From the NCBI RefSeq assembly GCF_008326425.1, contig NZ_AP018929.1, positions 62,001-126,000 of the forward strand: a DNA stretch of 64,000 bases, written 5' to 3'. The stretch's first letter is position 1. Every line of letters starts with the position of its first letter. Made by a program: the position numbers and the translations under genes. Below are positions 8,517 through 16,906 of this stretch, piece by piece. The notes beneath the pieces are model-generated. The model searched no databases, had not been told where the DNA came from, and saw only the letters and a list, made by a program, of their open reading frames with translations. This DNA is from Sulfuracidifex tepidarius. Its GTDB lineage: Archaea; Thermoproteota; Thermoprotei_A; Sulfolobales; Sulfolobaceae.

Positions 8517-9017
8517 ATGGCTTTCTGCGGGATAGATCTGGCGGTGAAAAGGGAGACCGATGTAGGTCTGATGATCGGTAACTCGGTGAAGGTTTACGAG
8601 GTCATGACAGACGAGGAAATCGTGTCAATTTGTATGAACGCTAAGGCATCAGCCCTAGACTCACCTTTCAATTACTACTATCGTGAGATAGACAGAGAAA
8701 TGCTGAAGCATGGGTATAAAGTCCTTCCTCCCTCTTTCATGAAGTCCCTTGTAGAGAGAGCTATGAGGCTGAGAAATAGCCTTAAGTTAGTCGAAACCCA
8801 CCCCACATCGTCCTTGAAGAACGCTGGAATAGATTGGAGGTCACTATCCCGCAAAAAAGACGTGATCGACGCTGTGATTTCAGCTTTAACAGCTCGCCTT
8901 TACTATGAAGGTAAAGCTCAGGTTATATACGCTCACGATGGAATAATTGCCTTGGCACCTAAAAGTAAGGTGAGCATAATTCCGCTAAGTGATTTTGATT
9001 TCATAGTTTTTCCTTGA
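8517..9017 (+). CDS. DUF429-like predicted RNase H-fold protein
   Basis: This 166-residue protein starts [17 protein letters not shown], an RNase H-like first strand with an acidic residue. It continues with [24 protein letters not shown] and a C-terminal [22 protein letters not shown], the order of conserved acidic motifs seen in the DUF429 group of predicted nucleases. The substrate is unknown. The start at ATG 8517 lies 26 bp from the divergent tpiA start, so the TATA elements of each gene must lie within or near the start of the other. Confidence 0.75.
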   Translation: MAFCGIDLAVKRETDVGLMIGNSVKVYEVMTDEEIVSICMNAKASALDSPFNYYYREIDREMLKHGYKVLPPSFMKSLVERAMRLRNSLKLVETHPTSSLKNAGIDWRSLSRKKDVIDAVISALTARLYYEGKAQVIYAHDGIIALAPKSKVSIIPLSDFDFIVFP

Positions 9018-9505
9018 TCAATAGAGGAAATCTTAACATTGTCCAGACTTAGACGGATCTGGGATCAAGACAGTTAGTGGGAATAAACCGGGGAAATATT
9101 ACTTTTTGCTACATATAATTAAGAAAATTTAATGTAACATGTGAGTTTAAATGCAGTTATGCCCATGTTTTGGGCAATTCAGGTTTCCATTGCAAATTGT
9201 AATTATAGCAAAAATAGATCATATATAAGGAAATTGTTAAGCATGAATACCTACCTAGTCCGTAAGAGACCGTTTAATTAAATTCACTCTACCTCAATAA
9301 ATAAACTGAATTCGCAAAAGAGACGTGAATTACCCCATATTTTTCACAAAGCTAATTTATCAGTTTTTTATGTAATTTGTATCTAAAATATAAAATAAAT
9401 CAAAGTAAAACACCTGCTCTTTGAAAGAAAGGCTATCCGAAAATTCGTCCTCTTATGAACGGGAAAGTTTTATTATGTGCGGAACGCCTCTTTACAGAAC
9501 CCAAA
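9018..9505. other. AT-rich intergenic region, promoter of the SSB gene at its right end
   Basis: No gene is supported. A TATA-like AGTTTTATTA lies at about 9468-9478, some 30 bp before the SSB start. The rest is AT-rich without clear repeats. Confidence 0.5.
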
Positions 9506-9895
9506 ATGAAAGTAAGTGAATTGAAGCCCAGAGCTTCAGCTACAGTAACCGTAAAGGTATTGAAATTAGGAGAAGCAAAACAAGTTACAAACAAGGACGG
9601 TTCATTGCACAAGGTGTCAGACGTTCTTGTTGGAGATGACACAGGTTCAATCCTTATGAGTTTGTGGGATGACAACATAGGAAAAGTTAGCGAGAACGAC
9701 GTGATAGACGTAAATAACGGTTATGTATCAGTAGTTAGGGGCTCTATGAGGCTAACCCTAGGTAGGGAAGGAAAAATGGAGAAATCCACACAGACAATAG
9801 AGAACGTAAACACTGAAAATAACCTCTCTGATAAGAAAGTTGAGGATACAGGCTATCGTGGAGGAGGCTTTAGGAGAAGTTATAGGAGATATTGA
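9506..9895 (+). CDS. ssb: Single-stranded DNA-binding protein, single OB fold
   Basis: This 129-residue protein starts MKVSELKPRASATVTVKVLKLGEAKQV and continues with VSDVLVGDDTGSILMSLWDDNIGKV and NGYVSVVRGSMRLTLG. This is the OB-fold pattern of the Sulfolobus-type SSB/RPA32-like protein that coats single-stranded DNA in replication and repair. The tail is short and Arg/Gly-rich (GYRGGGFRRSYRRY) after an acidic linker, so it differs from the longer acidic tail of the main Sulfolobus SSB and may be a second paralog. The frame is open upstream to 9455, but the TATA-like box about 30 bp before 9506 supports the downstream ATG. It is convergent with the PYGQ-repeat gene. Confidence 0.85.
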   Translation: MKVSELKPRASATVTVKVLKLGEAKQVTNKDGSLHKVSDVLVGDDTGSILMSLWDDNIGKVSENDVIDVNNGYVSVVRGSMRLTLGREGKMEKSTQTIENVNTENNLSDKKVEDTGYRGGGFRRSYRRY

Positions 9896-9990
9896 GATCT
9901 AAAACAATTTAAGTAATATTTTCCTGTTATATTTATTTTCTCCTTAAAAAGAAATGTAACCTTTTACTTTTTTAAAAAAGTAGTTTTCCA
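9896..9990. terminator. Convergent intergenic region with T-rich and A/T hairpin tracts
   Basis: Between two convergent genes, 9965-9986 reads CTTTTTTAAAAAAGTAG, a short A/T-rich inverted repeat next to T-runs. Archaeal termination uses T-tracts, so this may end both transcripts. Confidence 0.35.
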
Positions 9991-10956
9991 TTATTGTTTT
10001 GCAGCTTGAGTGAGCGGAGATCCACAGTCGCCGCAGAACTTTGAGCTGGGAGGATTCTCTTTCCCGCACTTAGGGCACTTTATCGATGTAAGTGAGGCTC
10101 CACAGTTTTCACAGAACTTCGCGTTATTGTCGTTCTCATAACCGCACTTCCAACACTTCACTTTTTGAGCCTGAGGCTGAGCTTGCGTTTGAGAGGGCTG
10201 TGGCTGAGTTGGTTGTGTTTGTGCCTGAGGCTGTTGCGGATGCGGTTGCCCGTACTGAGGTTGCTGCCCATATTGTCCTTGTTGATAAGGTTGCCCTTGA
10301 TAAGGTTGTGGTGGTTGCCCGTAACCGTAAGGTTGTCCATACTGGCCGTAAGGTTGCCCATAGCCTTGTTGTCCATAAGGTTGAGAATATGACTGTGCAC
10401 TCATTATGGCCATCATTACAGTGTTCATGAGCTGTTCTTCTCCTGCATAGTCTTTATAGAGCCCGTATGCGTCCACACCTCCGCCTGCAAGAGTTAGAAG
10501 TTTATTGTGTAAAAGTTCGTCCGAAACCCCCACTGTAGCTCCAGCAGTAAGTAATTCTTGCATTAAGTTGGCAATCCCAGTTTCCACCATTACGAACTCA
10601 GGTCCGACACAGATTCTAACGGTGTAAGATTTGTTCTGATCGGTTAACGTGCCTAATATTGAACTGTGCTGAGCCTGTATTACAGCCATGTTCTGCCCAA
10701 CCATGGGGAACGTTTGAAAACCTTGCCCCATGAGGTACATTGTAACTTGCTGGACTACCATTTGAAGATTTATTGGCCCGTTTATTGGAACCATTTGCTG
10801 CTTTCCGCCTAGACCAACTGACTGCGAACACATCATCATGGTCATCATTGGGTTTCCTGCTGGCTGTCCATACGGCTGTCCATAAGGTGGTTGTCCATAA
10901 GGTGGTTGCCCATAGGGTGGCTGAGAACCGTAAGGTCCTCCATATGGATATGACAT
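9991..10956 (-). CDS. PYGQ-repeat low-complexity protein with two C-terminal zinc ribbons
   Basis: The start is taken at ATG 10954-10956 (MSYPYGG); the frame is open six codons further up. Order of parts: an N-terminal tract of repeated PYGQP units (about residues 1-35); a folded domain of about 150 residues with hydrophobic helices (INLQMVVQQVTMYLMGQGFQ, YTVRICVGPEFVMVETGIAN); a second long Q/P/Y/G tract; then two zinc ribbons, CWKCG...CENCG and CPKCG...CGDCG. The tracts look prion-like or condensate-forming, while the ribbons suggest nucleic-acid or protein binding. No enzyme motif is seen. It faces the SSB gene tail to tail. Function unknown; the domain reading is firm. Confidence 0.75.
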   Translation of the reverse strand: MSYPYGGPYGSQPPYGQPPYGQPPYGQPYGQPAGNPMMTMMMCSQSVGLGGKQQMVPINGPINLQMVVQQVTMYLMGQGFQTFPMVGQNMAVIQAQHSSILGTLTDQNKSYTVRICVGPEFVMVETGIANLMQELLTAGATVGVSDELLHNKLLTLAGGGVDAYGLYKDYAGEEQLMNTVMMAIMSAQSYSQPYGQQGYGQPYGQYGQPYGYGQPPQPYQGQPYQQGQYGQQPQYGQPHPQQPQAQTQPTQPQPSQTQAQPQAQKVKCWKCGYENDNNAKFCENCGASLTSIKCPKCGKENPPSSKFCGDCGSPLTQAAKQ

Positions 10957-11049
10957 AAAGATCTCTATAGTCAATTATGATGAACCAACATTTTAAATTT
11001 TTAAGATGACTTCTCTTATCTCATTCGATTTTTTTAGAAAAACTGAGTT

Positions 11050-11391
11050 TTAAGTTGAAATGTCTTCCTCCACATCAATTTTGCTTGTGAGACTATGATA
11101 ATTCATTTTCTTGTCTAAGGGTGGAACTCCTGATAAAGACTCTGCAAATTCAATGAGCTTAACTGCTTGTTCAGATATTACGTATACCGAGTTTTTGCCA
11201 ATGCGTTTCTTATTCACTATCCCTGCCTTTCTAAGGGTTGACAAGTGATGAGAAACTAGAGATTGATAGTTGTTGGTTGCCTTGGCTATTTCTCCTACAG
11301 AAGCTTCTCTCCTTTGACTTAAGTAAAGAATTATTTTCAATCTGTTCTCATCAGCCATGCATGAAAACAACTTTGCTAGTTCGTTTATCAT
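11050..11391 (-). CDS. ArsR-family winged-helix transcriptional regulator
   Basis: This 113-residue protein starts MINELAKLFSCMADENRLKIILYLSQRREASVGEIAKATNN, then QSLVSHHLSTLRKAGIVNKKRIGKNSVYVIS, the classic ArsR helix-turn-helix and beta-wing. The tail is short and acidic. A single Cys near the N-terminus is the only obvious metal-type residue, so the signal is unclear; it may not be metal. A 17-bp palindrome sits between a TATA-like box and the start, which points to self-regulation. The next gene on this strand is the PYGQ-repeat gene 93 bp downstream, so co-transcription is possible. Confidence 0.85.
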   Translation of the reverse strand: MINELAKLFSCMADENRLKIILYLSQRREASVGEIAKATNNYQSLVSHHLSTLRKAGIVNKKRIGKNSVYVISEQAVKLIEFAESLSGVPPLDKKMNYHSLTSKIDVEEDIST

Positions 11392-11397
11392 TACTAT

Positions 11398-11459
11398 ATT
11401 AGGGTAACCCTAATGTTTAAATTTTTTTCTTAAGAAACTTCGTTTAGGTTATCCCTATA
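11398..11459 (-). promoter_or_regulatory. arsR-type operator: palindrome plus a second imperfect copy
   Basis: ATTAGGGTAACCCTAAT at 11398-11414 has perfect 8-bp arms around one central base and ends 7 bp before the arsR start. An imperfect relative, TTAGGTTATCCCTATA, lies at 11444-11459. A TATA-like ATTTAAAC (minus strand) lies just upstream of the first site, so a bound dimer would block transcription. Confidence 0.6.
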
Positions 11460-11568
11460 TTTTTATACTAGTTGCCTCAATTGAAAGTATTCAGAAATGA
11501 TATGAAGATAAAAGAAATTGCGTAATGTATAATAAAATGTAGTATACATTAAAAACAAAATATTAGTG

Positions 11569-12180
11569 CTAAGGTGTTAAGCCGGTAACTTCATTCATAA
11601 TAAGCATCAAGAAGTTCCTATGGGCTTCCTTCATGTTTGACGTTCTAGAGGCGTGGTTGTAAAGGGAAGCCGAACTGAAGAACTCCTTTCCACATACAGG
11701 ACAAGTGTTGTTGTTCCTTTCAAGTTCTTTCTCTAGCCTAGAAAAAACAACTTGCTTCTTAAACTCCCTTAAGATGTCGTTCAGTGTAGACCTATCTATG
11801 TTCTCATTTTCGTTCTTCTTCTCTTCCTTCATGAAGTCCATGAAAGCTTTAGTGCTCTTTTGTTCTATCTTGTTTATGGTTTTTTCGTAGTTGTCCAGCT
11901 CTTCCTGAGCGTAGGTGAAGCCGATTTCAGCCATTTTCTTAAGGTCTTCAACGTCAACAGCGAACCTCAATACCAATGCGTGGAGAGCATCCTTTGAACT
12001 AGAGTAAATTCCGCCTCCAAAAGGTGTATCAATGTACCACTTTCCTGTACCATCTGAGAATTTTAGTTGAACTAAGTTATTTCCTCTAGAAAGGGTTCGT
12101 GGGGCAACCCTCAAATAACCGACGTGAAGAAGAGCTTTAAAGAGGGTTACCTTTTGGGGGTTCATAGTAATCTCTCTCAT
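11569..12180 (-). CDS. Protein with a C-terminal C2H2-type zinc finger
   Basis: This 203-residue protein may start at 12180 or at the Met at 12165. The N-terminal 75 residues look like a small beta-rich domain (NNLVQLKFSDGTGKWYIDTPFGG). A long charged helix with coiled-coil character follows (YEKTINKIEQKSTKAFMDFMKEEKKNE). The C-terminus has CPVCGKEFFSSASLYNHASRTSNMKEAH, a single C2H2 finger with an enlarged loop between the histidines. C2H2 fingers are frequent in crenarchaeal viruses and plasmids as well as in chromosomal regulators. No target can be named. Confidence 0.7.
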   Translation of the reverse strand: MREITMNPQKVTLFKALLHVGYLRVAPRTLSRGNNLVQLKFSDGTGKWYIDTPFGGGIYSSSKDALHALVLRFAVDVEDLKKMAEIGFTYAQEELDNYEKTINKIEQKSTKAFMDFMKEEKKNENENIDRSTLNDILREFKKQVVFSRLEKELERNNNTCPVCGKEFFSSASLYNHASRTSNMKEAHRNFLMLIMNEVTGLTP

Positions 12181-12817
12181 GGAGACGTTTTAAAACTAAT
12201 TTGACTGGCAAATCTGAATGCGGAAAAATATCATGGTTTAGTTTTAGTTTTCTTTTAAAGTAACCACGGTTCTTAATAGAATATTTTCATCGATCTCTCC
12301 TCCTTTTTTATTGCTTCCGATTAGATTTTGCCTTAATGTTTAGGTTTATCCTTGCGTTGACTTTAAAAGAGTTTAATTAAAAATAATAATAACCCTAAGA
12401 GGGGCGTTGAAGAAAAAAGTTTTACCTTTAGGGGAAGGTTAAAGCCAACTCCTCTATTTCACTTCTTTGAGGGTTGTTGGCTTTCTTTCTTCTCGCCCTT
12501 CTTCTTGCCTGCCATTTTTTTAAAACCTAAATTTTAGTTTACTCCTTAATCTTTTAAAGTATTTCTTACTATGATTTCAATCTTTTCTTAAAGATCTAGT
12601 TGAAGTGTTAAAGATGTGTAGTAACTGTAAGAAAAATTTAATTAATCTATTATTCATTTAACATTAGTATTCATAAAAAATAGGTATCTCTTTAATATCA
12701 TACCAAAATAAAGGATAAAACTGAAATTATTAACAATATTCATTATACGGAACAATGAAAATACGTGGCGAAATTCCTCAAATATAAGGAGGAACGCCGA
12801 GCTCATTTTGGTGAAAA
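12181..12817. other. Long AT-rich intergenic region with one possible 18-residue ORF
   Basis: Apart from the Lys-rich mini-ORF at 12459-12515 nothing coding is supported. An inverted pair CCAAC/GTTGG lies around that ORF. The right part leads to the operon at 12818; the GGTGA just before its ATG is a plausible ribosome-binding site. Confidence 0.4.
12459..12515 (-). CDS. Possible Lys-rich micro-ORF (18 residues)
   Basis: The minus strand encodes MAGKKKGEKKESQQPSKK from ATG 12513-12515 to TGA 12459. Upstream on that strand is TTTAAAAGATTAAGGAG, which could be a promoter. Ten of 18 residues are Lys, Gln or Glu. It could be a real small basic peptide or chance; there is no family match. Confidence 0.2.
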   Translation of the reverse strand: MAGKKKGEKKESQQPSKK

Positions 12818-14209
12818 ATGAAAACAAAGCTGTTGGTATCGCTCATAATAGCTTTATTTGCATCTGGATTAGTTTTTTCCAGTGCTGCAGTATCGAGTGG
12901 TATAATTCATTTAAATGGAATCAATTCAAATTCAGCCACAACAAGTTCAGCTGCTAATAACTTATCTCAGATAAATAATAATTCTGTAATAGTATCTCAT
13001 CACAGTCACGAACATGGCAAATCTAACGGTAGAAAACATGGGGTTGCATCAAATCATGAAAGACATGTGTTAAACCTGCTCTCAATGATACCTAACTTCA
13101 AGTTCGTTGGGTACAACTCGTCCTTCCTTAAAATAGGTAAGTTCTATGCATACGACCTTTACGGAAAGAATTTAGCATTGAATAAAACCGGCGGAGATCT
13201 AGTTCTCATGACTAACGATTCAGTGATAGCATTTGGAGAGATTCCACCATTAAAGGCTCAATACGTCATTATTAACTATTCTTCTGATATGACAGGACCG
13301 GTCGGAGTATACATGAAGATATTCAATAAATCTACTCCTGGTACTAATGATATGAAAGATTCAATTGTGATCCCCTTCTACGTTCCATCTAATGTAACTC
13401 CTCCCAACTCTACCTTTGTGAGATATGTCTACGCCAACGTTACTATAAATTCCACGTCTGAAGAGATCAAGTTCGCAGAATATGTTAGCGAAGACCACGT
13501 GTTTTTCCTGCCAAATACAACCCTGTTTGGGGAAGTTAAGATCCCGCTTAATCTCTTCGAAAGGTACTCTAACTACACGGGAAAATATCAAGTAGGGATC
13601 TTCGTACACTCCAAGTTGGTTGGGAACTCAACAAAGGTCTCCTATATGAGGATCAGTGAATGGAAGTTAGTTGGTGTTACTCAGATACACCATTGGAAAC
13701 GTGATCATGAGGTTGCCATAATTAGGGATGGATGCCTTACTTTCAAGGGGAAAAAGTTAAACGCATCTAATTCCATCATGTTCATCCACGGGAAGAACCT
13801 AACGTCAAGGTCATACAATGGCACCGCATATGTTACCTTGAAGTCTAAAGACGTGAAGTTCTCCTTCTTAGTTAAGGGAAATTCTACAATAGGAATAAGG
13901 ATAAACTCGAATGTATCAGTAGTCCTGCTACTTCACTCTTCACCGAACTTCACCAACTTCATCAACGTGACCATTCACCTGCGTTATGACGGTAAAGAGA
14001 GATCGCTTACTTTCCACGAGGTAAAGGAAGGAAACGTGTACTATCTAATTTCAGCTAGGGAGTTCTATAGAGGTACTATAGACGTGAATGCGGTTCAAGT
14101 CCTTAAGGAATTGGGTCTGAAAGTACCAGTTGATAGTGTTTCCATAGGCACGCTCCTTCCATCATATGGGACCGTCATGTTTAAGTTATCTTCCTCTATT
14201 TTTTCGTAG
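12818..14209 (+). CDS. Secreted, heavily glycosylatable surface protein
   Basis: This 463-residue protein starts with a clear signal peptide (MKTKLLVSLIIALFASGLVFSSAAVSS). A low-complexity Ser/Asn stretch and a histidine-rich segment (SHHSHEHGKSNGRKHG, about residues 60-75) follow. The remainder is beta-rich with about twenty N-x-S/T sequons, as in Sulfolobales exoproteins. No enzymatic motif is seen. The His-rich patch could bind metal. It is the first gene of a three-gene unit: 7 bp separate it from the membrane-spanning winged-helix gene, which in turn overlaps the third. GGTGA six bases before the ATG supports the start. It may be the sensed or regulated envelope component. Confidence 0.65.
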   Translation: MKTKLLVSLIIALFASGLVFSSAAVSSGIIHLNGINSNSATTSSAANNLSQINNNSVIVSHHSHEHGKSNGRKHGVASNHERHVLNLLSMIPNFKFVGYNSSFLKIGKFYAYDLYGKNLALNKTGGDLVLMTNDSVIAFGEIPPLKAQYVIINYSSDMTGPVGVYMKIFNKSTPGTNDMKDSIVIPFYVPSNVTPPNSTFVRYVYANVTINSTSEEIKFAEYVSEDHVFFLPNTTLFGEVKIPLNLFERYSNYTGKYQVGIFVHSKLVGNSTKVSYMRISEWKLVGVTQIHHWKRDHEVAIIRDGCLTFKGKKLNASNSIMFIHGKNLTSRSYNGTAYVTLKSKDVKFSFLVKGNSTIGIRINSNVSVVLLLHSSPNFTNFINVTIHLRYDGKERSLTFHEVKEGNVYYLISAREFYRGTIDVNAVQVLKELGLKVPVDSVSIGTLLPSYGTVMFKLSSSIFS

Positions 14210-14216
14210 ATAGAAC

Positions 14217-14927
14217 ATGGGAGGTCTGGCTTTGTTTTTCTTGCTGGTATTTTCTTTAACTGCAGCTTCAGCCCACGTTCAGGTTATAGACCAGACCTCT
14301 CACGAGTTGATAATTCCTAACAACGCTAGAGTGATCTCTTCTAACGTCTCTTTCTCCTTGAGAGGTAATTCAGTCTACCTTTCCTCACTTCCAGCAGAGG
14401 TAGAGCTCTCTTACAGCGGAGGATCTGTAGGCCTAGATGAGAATTTTTCGTTCCTAGCATCGGTCTTCCTCCCTGAAAACTCCGATATAGTTTACATGTC
14501 GTCCGAGCCTGTAGGATTTTCAGCAAACAGCAGTCTTTATAACATAACTTTCTACGGCCGAAATTTCACGTTGCTTTACTATTATAATAACGACTCTTCT
14601 CCAAGGTCTAGTCTGTCGACCTTTTATCTAGGTGGCATGGTAGTTACCTCAATCACAACTGTAGCTCTTTTAGTCCTCTTGTTCAGGAGCAGGGTTAAGA
14701 GAGTAGAGGTAAGCGAAGTTCCGCCGAATGAATTAGATGATAAAGACAAGATGATCATAGACAAGATAAAAGAAGGCAACTATAACTTAACTAAGATAGC
14801 TGAGCTCACTGGTATACCTAGAACTACTGTGTACAGGAGGATCAGGAGGTTGATAAAGCTGGGCTACTTAGTTGAGGAAAGGAAGGACGGTAAAGTTAGG
14901 TACGTAGTTAAAGGTGACGGGGGATGA
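14217..14927 (+). CDS. Membrane-spanning one-component regulator: signal peptide, outside domain, TM, inside winged helix
   Basis: This 236-residue protein begins with a signal peptide (GGLALFFLLVFSLTAASA). About 110 residues with several N-x-S/T sites follow, outside the cell, then one membrane helix (GGMVVTSITTVALLVLLF) near residues 140-160. A basic stop-transfer (RSRVKR) precedes a cytoplasmic winged helix-turn-helix (DDKDKMIIDKIKEGNYNLTKIAELTGIPRTTVYRRIRRLIKLGYL). Such one-component designs let an outside signal act directly on DNA. Haloarchaeal proteins with a similar order exist; the crenarchaeal version here is not one I can name. It likely controls its own operon or the neighbouring secreted protein. 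Confidence 0.75.
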   Translation: MGGLALFFLLVFSLTAASAHVQVIDQTSHELIIPNNARVISSNVSFSLRGNSVYLSSLPAEVELSYSGGSVGLDENFSFLASVFLPENSDIVYMSSEPVGFSANSSLYNITFYGRNFTLLYYYNNDSSPRSSLSTFYLGGMVVTSITTVALLVLLFRSRVKRVEVSEVPPNELDDKDKMIIDKIKEGNYNLTKIAELTGIPRTTVYRRIRRLIKLGYLVEERKDGKVRYVVKGDGG

Positions 14928-15316
14928 ACGTTAAAGTACTTCTCTTTCTCTTAGTACTGTCATTGGGCGTGTTTACGTTCCTTACTGTAAGTTACATTAA
15001 CGTTACTCATTTTTCTCAATCGAGTAAGACGTGGGAGTTTAAGAACAGGGTAGTCTTGATAGTTTATCCCAAGGAAAGAGGACTCTATAACTTCTCCTTT
15101 ACTTCGATTTATCACGGGCGTGTAGTGATTTTGCTTAAGATTGACCATTCTAAATCTACGTTGAATAGAAACGTAATTACCCTTAGCTCCAACTCAAGCG
15201 AAACTGTTTTGCTTCACCCTGGCAAATATATCGTGGAGGAATACGTGTTCATAAACTCTAACTCACCTCCATCACCATCCTCTTATAATGTGGAAATATA
15301 CAAGGTAGGAGATTGA
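14924..15316 (+). CDS. Small membrane-anchored exported protein
   Basis: This 130-residue protein overlaps the previous stop by ATGA (4 bp), so translation is coupled. An N-terminal hydrophobic helix (VKVLLFLLVLSLGVFTFLTVSYI) anchors or exports it. The rest is a beta-rich domain with several sequons (NFSFTSIYHGRVVILLKID, SSNSSETVLLHPGKYIVEEYVF). The family is unknown. By position it probably works with the membrane-spanning regulator, either as its outside partner or as part of the same envelope assembly. Confidence 0.6.
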   Translation: MNVKVLLFLLVLSLGVFTFLTVSYINVTHFSQSSKTWEFKNRVVLIVYPKERGLYNFSFTSIYHGRVVILLKIDHSKSTLNRNVITLSSNSSETVLLHPGKYIVEEYVFINSNSPPSPSSYNVEIYKVGD

Positions 15317-15759
15317 GTTTAGGAATTTTGAATTCTATTTTCTACACAGCCTCTTTATGGTCTGATATAGACTGGTATAGATCGACTCTTTTTTCCTTTC
15401 ATATTCATCGTATTAGCATCATTCAAAGCTATTCCCTTGATCTTCTGAGTAGATTGACACCTCGTCCTGAGTATACAAGGACTCAGTGAGATGATCAGTT
15501 AGATCACCAAGAACGTCATGAGATTACCTCACGGCTATTCTCTATCAACCTTATCACTCGAAACGTGGAAAAACGACTTTCCCTATTACCTTATTACCTT
15601 TTTACAAAAGTTTGAAAGCCTCGCCCCTTCTAGGGGCGGGGAGTAAGTCAGCTTAATGTATCAGCTTTCTAGAAAACGCTTCGTTCCTTTTCTCTGTTTC
15701 TAATTTTCTAGTTTAACGGACGGGGAGAAAGAGAGACGTTATTAACTTGTTTCTCCTCT
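15317..15759. other. Intergenic region with a 46-bp IS scar; otherwise nothing recognised
   Basis: Both neighbouring genes end here (convergent). Apart from the hairpin scar at 15606-15651 no gene, repeat or RNA is supported. Confidence 0.5.
15606..15651 (+). repeat. 46-bp scar made of fused left and right ends of the 29280-type element
   Basis: After the target TTAC (15602-15605) the sequence begins AAAAGTTTGAAAGCC, like the left end at 29280 (CAAAGATTGAATGCC). It passes through a hairpin (CTCGCCCC/GGGGCGGGG) and ends GGGGAGTAAGTCAG, like the right end at 30525-30538 (GGGGAGGAAGTCAG). Left start and right end thus share one hairpin, with the whole inside missing. Confidence 0.7.
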
Positions 15760-16863
15760 TCATCTCCTCACTGTCAAGACGATCGCTGATGCTATCAATG
15801 TCATCACTGCAGCGAAAGAATATGAGTAGAAAGGAGAGACCACATACAGGAACCCCATGACTAGGTTTCCTATGGATATTCCTAGTGCCCTTCCTAAAGA
15901 TAGTGTACCCATCCCAGTCGCTACCTTATCGGAACTTGTGAACTTGGAGATGATTGACGGTTCAAAAGTCTCTATCGCACCTACAGCTATTCCCATCAAA
16001 GCACTGAACACGTAAAGCAGTGTTAAGGACACGTCGTAAGTCAACGCAAAACCGAAGCTGGCTATCGCCGCAGTAGCGTAGCCTAGGAAGGCCAGCCCCT
16101 TTATCTCTCCTACCTTGCTCCTCCCATAGAAAAAGGCTGATAAAGCAGAAGTGCCGGAGAATATGGCGAAAGCCAATGTACCCAAATATTCCTTATGGGT
16201 CAGCTGAGCGACGCTTATTACAGGGAAGCCGAAGCTGAAGAAAGTGAAACCAAAGAAGAGGGTAGATAAGGTTATCGTTACAACTACTTTCACGTTAGTA
16301 TTTCCTCTCCTTTCCACACGTGCGGTCTTGGTCGTGGCTATCAGCAAGGTCGAGATCGCTAATGGGATCATTGTTCCTAGGAGGGCATATTTCACGGGTA
16401 AACCGAAGAGAAGGACTATAGAGATGTACACTATTGCCAGGAAAGCCCCAGTCTGGTCAAGCAAATGCATTATTCCGTACGCCTTTTTCCTCTCTTCTGT
16501 GGACGTGACCTCTGACAGGAGCGCTCTCCTTGCGGGAGTCCTGAAGTTCCTTGACCACCAACCCCCCACTATCAGCAACAAGGCTATCAACGGGTTCCCC
16601 ACTATCCCTGAAAGAGACATGAGTGCAATCAGGGAGTTCCCTACACTTCCAACTAGTCTTCTTCCATACTTGTCAGCTGCCAACCCACCAAGGAAAGACA
16701 TCACTGCACCTCCTCCGTAATTTACAGCCTCTATTATCCCGTAAACTGCAGGAGAAAGGCCGTAGTACACAGTGATGAGGAGAGGAAGGAAAGACATCAC
16801 TGCCATGTAACCAAGGTCTGCAAAGAAAGCGGAAAACGACAGCTTGTATACCTCTTTCTTCAT
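15760..16863 (-). CDS. MFS transporter
   Basis: This 367-residue integral membrane protein has about twelve hydrophobic helices. The loop after helix 2 reads GGLAADKYGRRLVG, the MFS D-x-x-G-R-R signature. A second charged loop (TSTEERKKAYG) and the central TTKTARVERRGNTN loop separate the halves. The substrate is unknown. It stands 43 bp downstream of the two coupled unknown genes on the same strand, so it may be the last gene of their transcript. It is not a close copy of the MFS protein at 1502. Confidence 0.85.
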   Translation of the reverse strand: MKKEVYKLSFSAFFADLGYMAVMSFLPLLITVYYGLSPAVYGIIEAVNYGGGAVMSFLGGLAADKYGRRLVGSVGNSLIALMSLSGIVGNPLIALLLIVGGWWSRNFRTPARRALLSEVTSTEERKKAYGIMHLLDQTGAFLAIVYISIVLLFGLPVKYALLGTMIPLAISTLLIATTKTARVERRGNTNVKVVVTITLSTLFFGFTFFSFGFPVISVAQLTHKEYLGTLAFAIFSGTSALSAFFYGRSKVGEIKGLAFLGYATAAIASFGFALTYDVSLTLLYVFSALMGIAVGAIETFEPSIISKFTSSDKVATGMGTLSLGRALGISIGNLVMGFLYVVSPFYSYSFAAVMTLIASAIVLTVRR

Positions 16864-16906
16864 GGGAAGAATGAACTTTACCTCATTAAAAACATTTTTA
16901 GAGAAG

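Noticed and set aside
10158-10430. Repetitive tract that could suggest a CRISPR or other direct-repeat array
   Set aside because: The repeats are codons for PYGQ units in one reading frame of the zinc-ribbon protein; there are no spacers or fixed repeat length.
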